NCBI GenBank assembly: GCA_963840445.1 | Contig: CAWIZC010000032.1 | Coordinates: forward strand, 248,001 to 312,000 | Direction of reading: 5' to 3' | Source of the DNA: AWTP1-13 sp963840445 | GTDB taxonomy: Bacteria; Pseudomonadota; Alphaproteobacteria; Rhizobiales; Hyphomicrobiaceae | DNA length: 64,000 nt | Part shown: positions 24,905 through 33,858 of the stretch, in pieces | Layout of the letters: every line of letters begins with the position of its first letter | Position numbering within the stretch: position 1 is the stretch's first letter | Translations under genes and position numbers: made by a program | Notes under the pieces: generated by a model | Seen by the model: the letters and a program-made list of their open reading frames with translations, nothing else | Told to the model about the DNA's origin: nothing | The model's database searches: none

Positions 24905-27900
24905 CTATTCGGCCGCAACGGCCCGCCGCCAGGTCAGCTGGTGCATCAGGGCGCGCAGCGCCGCGGCCTTGAGCGGCTTCCTGAGCAGGGCATGACCCTT
25001 GAGGCGAACCTCGCGCTGAACCTCAGCCGAATGATCGGCCGTGATGATGATGGCCGGGATCTGCGTGCGCGATGCCGCCCGCAAGGCTGCAACGGCACCC
25101 GTGCCGGTGCTGTCGTCCAGGTGGTAGTCGGCCAAGATGATATCCGGGGGTTGTGTCCCCTGGCCCAAATGCTGCAGCGCCTCTTCCGAGCTGCGCGCGG
25201 TGGCCACGCTGCAGCCCCAGCCGCTCAGCAAGGTCTGCATGCCCTGCAGCACGGCCGGCTCGTTGTCGAGGCATAAGACACGCAGGCCGGACAGCCGGCC
25301 CGCCAACTGCGCCGGGGGCTCGCTCGGCAGCGCGGAGGAACTCGGTGCAACCCGCGGCAGGTCGACCGAGAAGACCGAGCCGCGACCTGGCACGGACTCC
25401 AGATGCACAGGGTGATCGAGCACCTTGCCGATGCGCTCGACGATAGACAGACCGAGCCCCAATCCTCTCACCGAACTTGCCGTCGCCTCGAGGCGCTGAA
25501 ACTCCTTGAAGATGATGGATCGCTTGCCCTTCGGGATGCCGGGGCCGGTGTCGCACACCTGCACGCTGACGGTATCTCCGCGTCGGCGAACGCCGAGCAG
25601 CACCTTGCCGGCCGGGGTATACTTGATGCCGTTGGCGACCAGGTTCTGCAGCACGCGGCGCAGCAGGCGGCGATCCGATCGCACCCACACCCCGGTCGGC
25701 ACCACCCGCAGGTCCAATCCCTTGCCGCGCGCCATCGGCTCGAACTCCACGGCCAGACGCTCCAGCACGTCGTTCAACGGGAACATCGTCAGGTCGGGAT
25801 CCATCCGGCCGGTGTCCAACCGCGCGATCTCGATCAGCACGTTCAGGATCTCTTCCACCGCCTCCAGCGAGGCATCGATGTTGCGGGCCAGCGTCGCCTC
25901 GTGCCCGTCGAGCGGACGCTCGACCATGCTCGTCACGTACAGCCGCGCGGCATTGAGTGGCTGCAGCACGTCATGGCTGGCCGCCGCCAGGAAGCGCGTC
26001 TTGTCGAGGTTGGCCTCGTCGGCTTTGCGCTTGGCGACCGCCAACGCCTTGTTGACCTCGAGCAGCTCGGCCGTACGCTCCCGCACGCGGCCCTCGAGCG
26101 TCTCATTGGCGCGCGCCAGCGCGTCGGCGGCATCGACGCGATCGGTGATGTCCGAGTACGTGGTGACGATGCCGCCTTGCGGCATCGGACTGGTGCGGAT
26201 CTCGAGGATGCGGCGCCCGCCATCCACCTGCTCCTGGAAGGTGTCGCGCGACTCTGCCAGCTTCACCAGCCGCTCGGCCACCTGCTTGTCGACATCGCCG
26301 GCGCCGAAATCGCCGCGCTCGGCGCAGGTGCGCAGGATTCGGTCGAGCGGCGTGCCGACGCGTCCAAGCTCCGCCGGCAAATTCAACAGCTCGCGAAACT
26401 GCCGGTTCCAGCAGATCAGCCGCATGTCCTTGTCGAACACGCTCAAGCCGTGCCGCACCTGGTCGAGCGCGGACTGCAGCAGATCGCGATTGTACTGCAG
26501 CGCCTCGGAGGCATCGTCGAGCAGGCGCAGGGCGGACTGGCTGCCGGCATCTCCGCGGCGCAGCAGCAGCGACAGCACCAGCCGCGACGACGCCGCGCCG
26601 ATGGCGCTCGCCAGCAGGTGCTCGGTGAAGCGCAGCAGTTGGATGTCGGCTCCGGCGTCAGGCGAGAGCGGCGCTCCACGGCTGTCCGCGAACTCGGCAA
26701 AGGATCGCTCGGCACGCTCCACTCCCAGATAGCGCGACACCGTATTCTGCAGGTCGCCGACCGTGATCGAGGTGCGCCACAACCGGAACGACGGCGATGC
26801 CGACACACGCGGCAGATCGCCCGTCACGAACACATGCGCCTGCAGGCGCTCGACGGCCTCGGGCGCCTTCAGCAGTGAGACCGAGATGAAGGTGCAGAGG
26901 TTGGCGGCGATGCTCCACAGCACGCCGTGCGTGAGCGGCTCGAATTTCAGATAGAACAGCGCTTGCGGCGACAGGAAGCCCACGCCGAAGGGGCCTTCGA
27001 TCAGCACGCTGCGCGGTATCCAGCCAGCCTCGATGATCCACGGCAGCAGCAGCGTATAAGCCCATACGGCAAAGCCTATGACGGTGCCGGCGATGGCCCC
27101 GCGTGCGGTCGCCTTCCTCCAGATCAGGCCACCAAAGAAGGCCGGCGCAAACTGGGCGATGGCAGCAAACGAGACCAGCCCGATCGAGGCCAGTCCGTGC
27201 GTCTGACCCAGCAGCCGATAGAAGAGATAGCCGAGCAGGACGATGCCGAAAATGGCGACGCGCCGGATGGTGAGCAGCAGCCGCGTCATGTCCTGCTGCT
27301 GGCCGCCGGCCTCGTTGCTGCGATGACGCAGCAACAGCGGCAGCACCAGGCCGTTGCAAACCATGATCGCAAGGGCGACCGAGTCGACGATCACCATGGC
27401 GGTGGCCGCCGACAAGCCACCGACGAATGCCAGCAGCGTGATGGCCTCGGCGCCCTTCGACAGCGGCAACGCCAGCACGAAGGTGTCGGCGTCGAACAAG
27501 CCCTTGGGCAGGCCCATCAATCCAGCGGCGGCGATCGGCACCACGAACAGGTTGATCAGCACCAGATAAACCGGGAACAGCCAGGCCGCGCGCTGCAGCT
27601 CCCGCTCGGAGTTGTTCTCGACCACGGTGACGTGAAACTGGCGCGGCAGCAGCACGATGCACACCAGGCTGAGGAACGTCACGGTTACCCAGGTGCCGCC
27701 GTGCAGGCCCTGCGCAAAGATCTTGTGCAGCTCGGCCTCTGCGTTGATGGAATTTACGAAGTCGCCGATGCCGCCGAACACGGAGAACATGACGAAGAAG
27801 CCGACCGTCAGGAACGCCGCCAGCTTGACCAGCGAACTCGGCCGCCACGGCAACGATCAGGCCTTCCTGGTGCTCGGTGGCGTCGATGTGGCGCGTGCCG

Positions 27901-28424
27901 AACAGGATGGCGAACATGCCCATCGCCAGCGCGATGATCAGCGCCGTGTCGGGTACATGCAGTTGGCCGAGCGTCTCTGGTCCCAGCAGGGCATTGACCG
28001 AAAGCGCCACCGCCTTCAGCTGCAGGGCGATATAGGGCAGCGTGCCGGCCACCGCGATGACCGTGACGATGGCCGCCACCGCCTGGCTCTTGCCGTAGCG
28101 CGCCGCCAGGAAGTCGGCGACAGAGGTGATGTTCTGGCTCTTGGCCAGCCGCACGATGCGCAGTAGGAGGCGCCAGCCGAACACGAACAGCAGGATCGGC
28201 CCGAGATAGACGGGTATGAAGTCATAGCCCGTCGATGCCGCCAGACCCACGCTGCCGAAGAAGGTCCAGGACGTGCAGTAGACTGCCAGCGACAGGGCAT
28301 AGGTCAGCGGGCGTCCGGCGCCGGCCCTGCGCGGACGTGCCGTACGGTCGGCATACCACGCCACCGCGAACAGGATGCTCACGTATCCGAGCGCGAGCGC
28401 AACGACGCTCCAGCCTTCGATCAT
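24905..28424 (-). CDS. SSS-domain hybrid sensor histidine kinase/response regulator, frame broken once
   Basis: About 1172 residues once a single base is removed near 27835 (restoring VAVAAESLVKLAAFLTVGF). The order is: a sodium:solute-symporter-type domain with about 13 membrane helices (residues 1-520; YCTSWTFFGSVGLAASTGYD), a PAS domain (LSVFDKDMRLICWNRQFREL), a coiled segment, HisKA (FLAAASHDVLQPLNAARLYV, His near residue 815), an ATPase domain (LQNLVANGIKYTPAGKVLLG; VCDTGPGIP) and a C-terminal receiver (ILADYHLDDSTGTGAV). This matches the NahK/ErcS'/PutP-like kinases, which use phosphorelays through external Hpt proteins. ATG 28424 (MIEGWSVVALALGYV) is the membrane-first start. The ligand is unknown. 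Confidence 0.9.
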
Positions 28425-28685
28425 GCCTGCTGCTGCTTCTCTGCCCGCAACCCGCGCGAGGGCGCGGTGCCGGTGCCAGGTTTCCTCCGAGACGCACCTA
28501 TTGTGCGCAAAGCGGTGGCCGCTGTCCAACGGCCAGGCGTTAAGACCTTAAGCCATCGTGATTTTCCACCCTCGCCTGACGGCCTGGGATTGCCGGCTGC
28601 GGCCGCGTCCCATAGGCTCGCTATGCACTTTGAGTCCCGCTCAAGCAAGGTGCAGCGCGCACGCACATTGATGGAGGGTCGACCC

Positions 28686-29087
28686 GTGAACCTCAAGCTG
28701 CTCTCGGAATTCCGCGATTTCGCTCTCAGAGGCAACGTTGTCGACCTCGCCGTCGGCGTCATCATCGGCGCCGCCTTCGGCAGGATCGTCTCGGCTCTGG
28801 TCGACAATGTGCTGATGCCACCGATCGGCTACCTGCTGGGCGGCGTCGACTTCAAGGACCTCGCCATCAATCTGGGCACCGCACAGAGCCCCGTGCTGAT
28901 CCGCTACGGCATGTTCCTGCAGACGGTGGTCGACTTCGCCATCATCGCCTTCGTGCTGTTCATGGTGCTGAAGACCATTATCACCATGCAGAAGCGCTTT
29001 GCCGGCGAGCCCCCGGTGGTTCCGCCCAAGCCCACCCAGTCCGAGATCTACCTCAAGGAAATCCGCGACGCCCTGGTGAAGAAATAG
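28686..29087 (+). CDS. mscL: Large-conductance mechanosensitive channel MscL
   Basis: A pentameric channel subunit that opens under osmotic downshock. The 133 residues show the full family pattern: LLSEFRDFALRGNVVDLAVG and VIIGAAFGRIVSALVDNVLM (pore helix), MFLQTVVDFAIIAFVLFMVL (second helix) and a charged C-terminal helix, SEIYLKEIRDALVKK. The start GTG 28686 has GGAGGG seven bases upstream and fits the conserved N terminus. ATG 28671 is in frame but would bury that site. Confidence 0.95.
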   Translation: MNLKLLSEFRDFALRGNVVDLAVGVIIGAAFGRIVSALVDNVLMPPIGYLLGGVDFKDLAINLGTAQSPVLIRYGMFLQTVVDFAIIAFVLFMVLKTIITMQKRFAGEPPVVPPKPTQSEIYLKEIRDALVKK

Positions 29088-29169
29088 CGCCGCACCGTGA
29101 CGGTTAGCGTGATGGGCTTGCCACGTGTGGGACGGGGCGTTCGGCATTGATCCGCGGGGATATGTTGGC

Positions 29170-30162
29170 TCAACGCCCCGAGCAGCTGCCGCCGCCCAGC
29201 ACGCAGAACTTCGAGCAGTGCGGGTGGCATAGCTTCACCGCTCCATCAGCGAACATGCCGCCATCCGCCCGCGCCGCATCGGCCAGCGTCGGCCCCATCT
29301 CGAAGGCCGCATCGTAGGGAATGAGCGTGCAGGGCACCACGCTCGGCCGCTCCGCGCCCTGGCGCTTGATGATCATGCGGCTGGTGGCGCACATCATATC
29401 GCCCGGCCGTTTGTCGAGGATGGCCCAGCAGCGCGTTGTGATCTCCGGCACGTCGTGGCCGCCATCCATCTCCGGCAGCAGCACTAGCTGCGTGCGGCTA
29501 TAGGCATCGATCGGCCAGCCCTTTTTCGCAATCAGGCGGGCGTAGCCGGCGCGGCTGTCCTCTTCGCTCTCGTTCCAGCAGGTGCGCCCGGCGATGGCGA
29601 CAGCAAAGCCGTTGCGCGCCAGCCAATCGAGCCCGGCGATGGTCTTGCTCCAGGTGCGCGCACCTCGCTCCGCTTCGTGCAAGGCCGGCGTGTGGTGGTC
29701 GAGACTGACGCGTATCTTCAGCCTGGCGCCGAAGCGCTCGCATAAGACCATTAGCCCGCGCTGCGTCTTCGGCCGCTGCATTGGCTGCATGGCGTTGGTG
29801 AGCACCAGCGTCTCGAAGCCGCGCGCGAGTGCACCCTCCAGCATCGCCAGCAGCTGCGGGTTCATGAACGGCTCGCCACCTGTGAAGGCGATCTCGCGCG
29901 TGCCGAGCCCCTGCGCGACGATCTCGTCCAGATAGGCCGCAACCTCGGCGGCCGTGATGTAGGCGAGCCGGTCGTTGCTCGGGCTCGATTCGATGTAGCA
30001 GTTCTGGCAGGTGATGTTGCACAGGGTGCCGGTGTTGATCCACAGCGTCTCCAGCCGGTCGAGGGCGACCGTGGCTCGCGGCTCGCGCTTGGCCGTCCAG
30101 TCCGGGTCCGCGAACTTCTGCGGAGGCTGCGTGGCTTCTGCGGTTCCCGTATCGAACTCCAT
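29170..30162 (-). CDS. Radical SAM protein with C-terminal cysteine cluster
   Basis: The 330-residue enzyme has the radical SAM [4Fe-4S] motif CNITCQNCYIE (CxxxCxxC) near residue 48 and the SAM/GGE motif AFTGGEPFMNP. C-terminally there is a SPASM-like run: MMCATSRMIIKR, SVVPCTLIPYD, then CHPHCSKFCVLGGGSCSG with spacings CxxxCxxxCxxxxxxC. That set would bind at least one auxiliary iron-sulfur cluster. Proteins ending in HPHCxKFCVLGGGSC occur in alphaproteobacteria, but I know no substrate. No peptide precursor gene was found nearby. Confidence 0.88.
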   Translation of the reverse strand: MEFDTGTAEATQPPQKFADPDWTAKREPRATVALDRLETLWINTGTLCNITCQNCYIESSPSNDRLAYITAAEVAAYLDEIVAQGLGTREIAFTGGEPFMNPQLLAMLEGALARGFETLVLTNAMQPMQRPKTQRGLMVLCERFGARLKIRVSLDHHTPALHEAERGARTWSKTIAGLDWLARNGFAVAIAGRTCWNESEEDSRAGYARLIAKKGWPIDAYSRTQLVLLPEMDGGHDVPEITTRCWAILDKRPGDMMCATSRMIIKRQGAERPSVVPCTLIPYDAAFEMGPTLADAARADGGMFADGAVKLCHPHCSKFCVLGGGSCSGR

Positions 30163-30283
30163 GCAGCTCCCGTCCTCTGAACGATGCCGCTGGACGCTAG
30201 CACGGTGCCGGACCGGCTAGGCATTCACATCCCTGCAACCCGCACGAGGTCGGCCACGGCCCATACGCGCTTAGACAATTCCC

Positions 30284-30328
30284 TTGACAATAATACCTCC
30301 GTTATATAACGTATACATTATATAACGG
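30284..30328 (+). promoter_or_regulatory. arsR-type promoter with overlapping operator palindrome
   Basis: A perfect -35 box, TTGACA, lies at 30284-30289. Downstream is an 11-bp perfect inverted repeat, CCGTTATATAA (30299-30309) and TTATATAACGG (30318-30328), which contains the only possible -10 sequences (TATAAC 30305, TAACGT 30307). The right arm ends 10 bases before the arsR start codon. Autorepression by the ArsR protein is the obvious reading; the AT-rich palindrome stands out sharply in this GC-rich DNA. Confidence 0.75.
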
Positions 30329-30338
30329 ATTACGCATC

Positions 30339-30677
30339 ATGCCGCACCTGGACGCCACCTTCTCTGCGCTCGCCGATCCCACCCGCCGGGCAATTCTTGC
30401 CCGTCTGGCTTTGGGTGAGGCGACGGTGATGGAATTGGCCCAGCCGTTCGAGATGACGCAACCCGCCATTTCGCGTCACCTGAAGGTCCTCGAGGGCGCC
30501 GGCCTGATCATCCGCCGCGTGGAGGGCACCAAGCGCCCCTGCCGGCTGGCGCCGGACGGCATGGCCGAGATCGATCAATGGTTGGGGATGCTGCGGCAGG
30601 CTTTGCCCAAGAACTACGATCGGCTGGACGAGGTTCTGGCCACCATTCAGCCCGAGGAGCGAAAGGACAGGCCATGA
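30339..30677 (+). CDS. ArsR-family winged-helix repressor
   Basis: The 112-residue protein reads LDATFSALADPTRRAILARL and ALGEATVMELAQPFEMTQPA, then ISRHLKVLEGAGLIIRRVEG. This is the ArsR/SmtB helix-turn-helix of the subfamily that pairs with AHSA1/SRPBCC proteins. No metal-binding ELCVCDL motif or cysteine pair is present, so it probably does not sense metals. Its stop codon overlaps the next start (ATGA), so the two are translationally coupled. The operator palindrome just upstream suggests self-control. Confidence 0.93.
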   Translation: MPHLDATFSALADPTRRAILARLALGEATVMELAQPFEMTQPAISRHLKVLEGAGLIIRRVEGTKRPCRLAPDGMAEIDQWLGMLRQALPKNYDRLDEVLATIQPEERKDRP

Positions 30678-31138
30678 GCAAGATGACAATCAAGACCGAA
30701 GGCGACAGGTATGTGGTCGTCACTCGGCGCTTCGCGGCGCCGCCCGAGGCAGTCTACCGCGCCCACACTGACCCGAGCCTGGTCCAGAAGTGGATGCTCG
30801 GCCCGGAAGGCTGGACAATGCCGGTTTGCCTCAACGAGGCGCGTGCGGGCGGCAAGATCCGCTACGAGTGGACCAACGGCAAGGGCGGCGGTTTCTACCT
30901 GACCGGCGAGTTTCTGGAACTGGTACCCTTCAGCCGCATCGTTCACGTGGAGCGGATGCACATGCCCGACCCCTGCCCGGACAATCACGTCGTAACGACG
31001 TTCACGCCTGACGGTACGGGAACGCTGATGACCATGCGCATGACCCTGCCCGACGCCCAGACGCGCGCGGCCATGCTGGCGACCGGCATGGAGCACGGCA
31101 TGGAGGCGAGCTATGTCCGGCTCGAGACCATGATCTAG
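30674..31138 (+). CDS. AHSA1/SRPBCC-domain protein
   Basis: The 154-residue START-like domain protein has YVVVTRRFAAPPEAVYRAHT, VQKWMLGPEGWTMPVCLNEA, GGKIRYEWTNGKGGGFYLTG and a C-terminal helix MLATGMEHGMEASYVRLE. This is the common partner of small ArsR repressors. The family binds hydrophobic ligands in a helix-grip pocket, but the ligand is unknown. The start ATG 30674 overlaps the arsR stop by 4 bp. Confidence 0.93.
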   Translation: MSKMTIKTEGDRYVVVTRRFAAPPEAVYRAHTDPSLVQKWMLGPEGWTMPVCLNEARAGGKIRYEWTNGKGGGFYLTGEFLELVPFSRIVHVERMHMPDPCPDNHVVTTFTPDGTGTLMTMRMTLPDAQTRAAMLATGMEHGMEASYVRLETMI

Positions 31139-31163
31139 TCGTCACGCTTGCTGAACACCAACT

Positions 31164-31188
31164 CGGGAGCCGGCCGCACGGGCTCCCG
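31164..31188 (+). terminator. Possible terminator hairpin after the arsR operon
   Basis: CGGGAGCC (31164-31171) and GGCTCCCG (31181-31188) pair perfectly and are followed by TCTTCCT on the plus strand, 26 bp past the AHSA1 stop. The weak pyrimidine run makes this tentative. Confidence 0.4.
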
Positions 31189-31414
31189 TCTTCCTGCGCC
31201 GCCACCGCACACAAGAGCGGCAGATTCGAAACCAACTTCCCCTTGCGCACCCGTGCGTTGAACCTGCGTGCGCTGCCGGTGCCGAGGCGTCGCTGAAAAA
31301 ATGTATGCCGCGTGTCGATTTCGAACGGCCCTGTTCGTCGTCCATGCAGAGCCGACACCAGCGACACGCGAACCCGGCTCGCATCACAAAGCGCCAAACC
31401 AGGGGAGCCAGGCC

Positions 31415-31552
31415 GTGAACACTCTTCTCATCGCCACCCAGATCGCCTGCTACAGCATCGGCATCGTCTCGGCATCACTCAACATTGCCAGCTTCGTGCG
31501 CGTTCGGCGCATCCGCAGGCAACGCAGCGCCCGGGTGCCGGCAGGGACGTAA
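31415..31552 (+). CDS. Small putative membrane protein (45 residues)
   Basis: GTG 31415 follows the purine-rich AGGGGAG at a normal distance. It opens a 45-codon frame: a hydrophobic helix NTLLIATQIACYSIGIVSAS and LNIASFV, then a strongly basic tail (RVRRIRRQRSAR). A helix followed by a positive tail is the pattern of a single-pass inner-membrane peptide. No family is recognised, and chance cannot be excluded. Confidence 0.35.
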   Translation: MNTLLIATQIACYSIGIVSASLNIASFVRVRRIRRQRSARVPAGT

Positions 31553-31733
31553 TGCGCTTGCCGTGCCGCGCGCTGCGGCCCGGCTCGGCTCTTCCACAGT
31601 CCGTGGTGCTCATCACATCCGGAATCAGCTGCCCGAGATCAGATATCCGTGCATAGCGCACGTCACGCAACAATCGCTGCATCGCGAATCGCATTGATTG
31701 AGTGCCTTTCCACGCTCGCCGCGGGAGGCACTT

Positions 31734-32519
31734 TTGAACGTCGCCATCGACAGGACAATCTTTGCCCAGACGGCCATAGATCATGGACCGCGAAGCCTGT
31801 TGGGGCGCGTGCTCCTCAAAGCCGAAGCTGGCGTGCGGGATCGTGGCGTCACGCTATCGTTCGCCACCATGCAGGAGTTTCTCGACACGCACGCGCGCAA
31901 CCGTGCAACCTGGGGGGCCGTCTTTCGCGGGTTTGACCCGGCACTCAACGACCTCAACGACGAGAATTCCTTCTGCCTTCTCGGCCGCAACGAGGAAGGC
32001 GAGGTGATCGCCACCCAAGCCGGCCGCCTGTACGACTGGTCGGATTCGAGCTGCCACGAGGAGATGCAGGAACTGCGGCTGCTCTACAGCAATCCGGCCG
32101 AGCACAAGCTGCCGACCGAGCGCTGCGAAGTGACCGCGCTCGCGGCCCGCTCCATCAAGGGTCGCGTGTTCTATTCGGGTGGGGCCTGGTACCGCCCCGA
32201 CTATCGGGGCGTGGGCTTGGTCTCGCTGCTGCCGCGCTTGGCGCGCACGCTTGCCTGTGCGAAGTGGGACACCAGCTGCACCATCACCCTGATGGTCGAA
32301 CGCAACATCAAGAAGGGCGTGTTTCCCAGGAACGGATATCGCAACATCGAATGGGATGTGCACTTCATCGACACGCGCGAGGGGACTATCCAGTTCGCCC
32401 TGCTTTGGATGAAGCGCGATGAGATGCTGCAGGACCTGCAGCAGTTCCTGGACGAGGACGCCTCGCTAGGCGGGCTTGGCGAGCAGACCGTCGTCCACAA
32501 ACGCGCCAGTAATACCTAG
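31734..32519 (+). CDS. GNAT-fold acyltransferase-like protein of unknown substrate
   Basis: About 261 residues. The centre has the acetyl-CoA-binding pattern of GNAT enzymes: AWYRPDYRGVGLVSLLPRLA (R/Q-x-x-G-x-G-like, then the helix), preceded by a strand with EVTALAARSIKGRVFYSGG and followed by FPRNGYRNIEWDVHFIDTR. The N-terminal LSFATMQEFLDTHARNRATW part is not familiar. I prefer TTG 31734, which has GGGAGG five bases upstream, over TTG 31698. The last 54 bases overlap the end of the convergent minus-strand gene, an arrangement that can give antisense control. The substrate is unknown. Confidence 0.75.
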   Translation: MNVAIDRTIFAQTAIDHGPRSLLGRVLLKAEAGVRDRGVTLSFATMQEFLDTHARNRATWGAVFRGFDPALNDLNDENSFCLLGRNEEGEVIATQAGRLYDWSDSSCHEEMQELRLLYSNPAEHKLPTERCEVTALAARSIKGRVFYSGGAWYRPDYRGVGLVSLLPRLARTLACAKWDTSCTITLMVERNIKKGVFPRNGYRNIEWDVHFIDTREGTIQFALLWMKRDEMLQDLQQFLDEDASLGGLGEQTVVHKRASNT

Positions 32520-33347
32520 CAGGAGCTGCCGTCCATCCCGCCGTTGGCAGGGCAGGATCAGCCGCGTGTAGGTTCGTTCAACCCTGCCGGCACGCGGCCA
32601 ACTGATGTATGCGCGAATGTGATCGTAGCGCGGCTGGCGGCTCTGGAAGGCGGCAAAGTAGAAGCGCGATACCCACGCCGCATAATCCTGGTCTGAAATG
32701 TCGTCGAGCCGCGAGCCTCCCAAGGCGCGATGGGCAGGCTCGTCCGGGATGTGCAGGCCCCTGCCGGCACGGGCGATATTAAAACCGCCCTCCGATCGCG
32801 GCTCGAACACGACATAGCGGTCTGCCGCAAACTGATTGAGCAAGGAAAGGTAGGCGCTTTCCGTATAGGCGCCCGAGGTGGCGCGCCAATAGTCGAACAG
32901 GGCCGCGAACGGCTGGCGCTTGGAAAGAGTGTCGAGCATGCCCGCGCGCGCCGAGAACAGCGGCGTCCAGTTCAACCGGTGCTCGCAATCCAACAAGGCT
33001 TCCATGCGCAGCAGTGCCGCGCGTGCCGAAGCAAAAATCTCGTAGCGCTGGTCCTGCCCGCTGAACGCAAATGTCAGGCAGATGCGCGTGGAGATGTGCG
33101 AGGAGAGCCAGTAGTAGAGCGCGCCGACTGCGGCCTTGGACACCGCCTTGGGGTTGAACCGAATGATGACCCTACCGCTGCGCGCGGATACACCCACAAA
33201 ACCCAGATTGTTGATGAGCGCCCCAGAGACGTCGCCTTGCACGCCATCCAGATACAGGGACTTCCTAAGCTGAGGCGATGCAGCGTCCCACAACCTGCCC
33301 TTTTCGTCGATCAAGGTCGCTTGCGTCGGCAGCATCGTACTCGACAA
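32466..33347 (-). CDS. Protein of unknown function, last gene of GntR-XRE operon
   Basis: The 293-residue soluble protein is not one I can assign. An N-terminal part (SLYLDGVQGDVSGALINNLG, VIIRFNPKAVSKAAVGALYY) is followed by LFDYWRATSGAYTESAYLSL. The C-terminal half, with GSRLDDISDQDYAAWVSRFY and RTYTRLILPCQRRDGRQLLL, is reminiscent of the PAS_5-like proteins of alphaproteobacteria (xDISxxDYxxxW; YxRLxLPLxxDGxxxxxLLG). That comparison is from memory. It begins 4 bp after the XRE gene and so is surely co-transcribed with it. Its 3' end overlaps the convergent GNAT-like gene by 54 bp. Confidence 0.75.
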   Translation of the reverse strand: MSSTMLPTQATLIDEKGRLWDAASPQLRKSLYLDGVQGDVSGALINNLGFVGVSARSGRVIIRFNPKAVSKAAVGALYYWLSSHISTRICLTFAFSGQDQRYEIFASARAALLRMEALLDCEHRLNWTPLFSARAGMLDTLSKRQPFAALFDYWRATSGAYTESAYLSLLNQFAADRYVVFEPRSEGGFNIARAGRGLHIPDEPAHRALGGSRLDDISDQDYAAWVSRFYFAAFQSRQPRYDHIRAYISWPRAGRVERTYTRLILPCQRRDGRQLLLGITGAFVDDGLLAKPA

Positions 33348-33351
33348 CCCG

Positions 33352-33858
33352 CTAGGCGGCTCCGCTGTCCCGCGCGAGAGCCTGCGCTAACATAAGTACG
33401 TACTGCTGCTCCTGCCAACCCAATTTCTGGAAATCCGCGACCAGGGCGGCGACGCGATCCGCATGGGTAGCGACGGTCAAGACGGTTGCTCCCTCGGGCT
33501 GCTCCGGGACCGCCTCGGGACTATCGAGCGGCAGATCCTGGAAGAAATAGAACAGAGGAACCTTAAAGAGATCCGCAAGTTCGGCCAGCATGGTTGCAGG
33601 AATCTGTACCTGGCCCAGCTCGAACTCCTCATACGAGGTCAAGGGAACGCCGACATGTGCGGCCACGGCAGATTTCTGCAGCCCTAATTGCAGGCGGCGG
33701 CTCTGCAGACGCACCCCCATGTGAAGCGACAGGCCATCGGCACGCAGGCCCTCACGCGACGCATCTGGTTTCTTTGCCAATGGAATGCGCCTCTTCCCGA
33801 AATTCCAATTATCCCAGTGTAGCCAGATAGTAGCCGCTGGCGAGGTGACAATATCCAA
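33352..33858 (-). CDS. XRE-family helix-turn-helix regulator
   Basis: The 168-residue protein has a central HTH_3-like domain, LHMGVRLQSRRLQLGLQKSA and VAAHVGVPLTSYEEFELGQV, then QIPATMLAELADLFKVPLFY, typical of XRE regulators with the LFxVPxxYFF tail. The C-terminal helices (VATHADRVAALVADFQKLGW) may be for dimerisation. The longest frame begins at 33858 inside the 3' end of the GntR gene (50-bp overlap); a later start, for example the TTG at 33780, would remove the overlap. It is followed after 4 bp by the unknown-function gene. Confidence 0.88.
   Translation of the reverse strand: MDIVTSPAATIWLHWDNWNFGKRRIPLAKKPDASREGLRADGLSLHMGVRLQSRRLQLGLQKSAVAAHVGVPLTSYEEFELGQVQIPATMLAELADLFKVPLFYFFQDLPLDSPEAVPEQPEGATVLTVATHADRVAALVADFQKLGWQEQQYVLMLAQALARDSGAA

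Larger units (their letters stand above)
31139..31733. other. Gap between the arsR operon and the GNAT-like gene
   Basis: About 590 bases with no large gene. It holds the hairpin at 31164-31188 and one short membrane-type ORF at 31415, both listed separately. The rest shows no recognisable protein, RNA gene or repeat. Confidence 0.4.
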
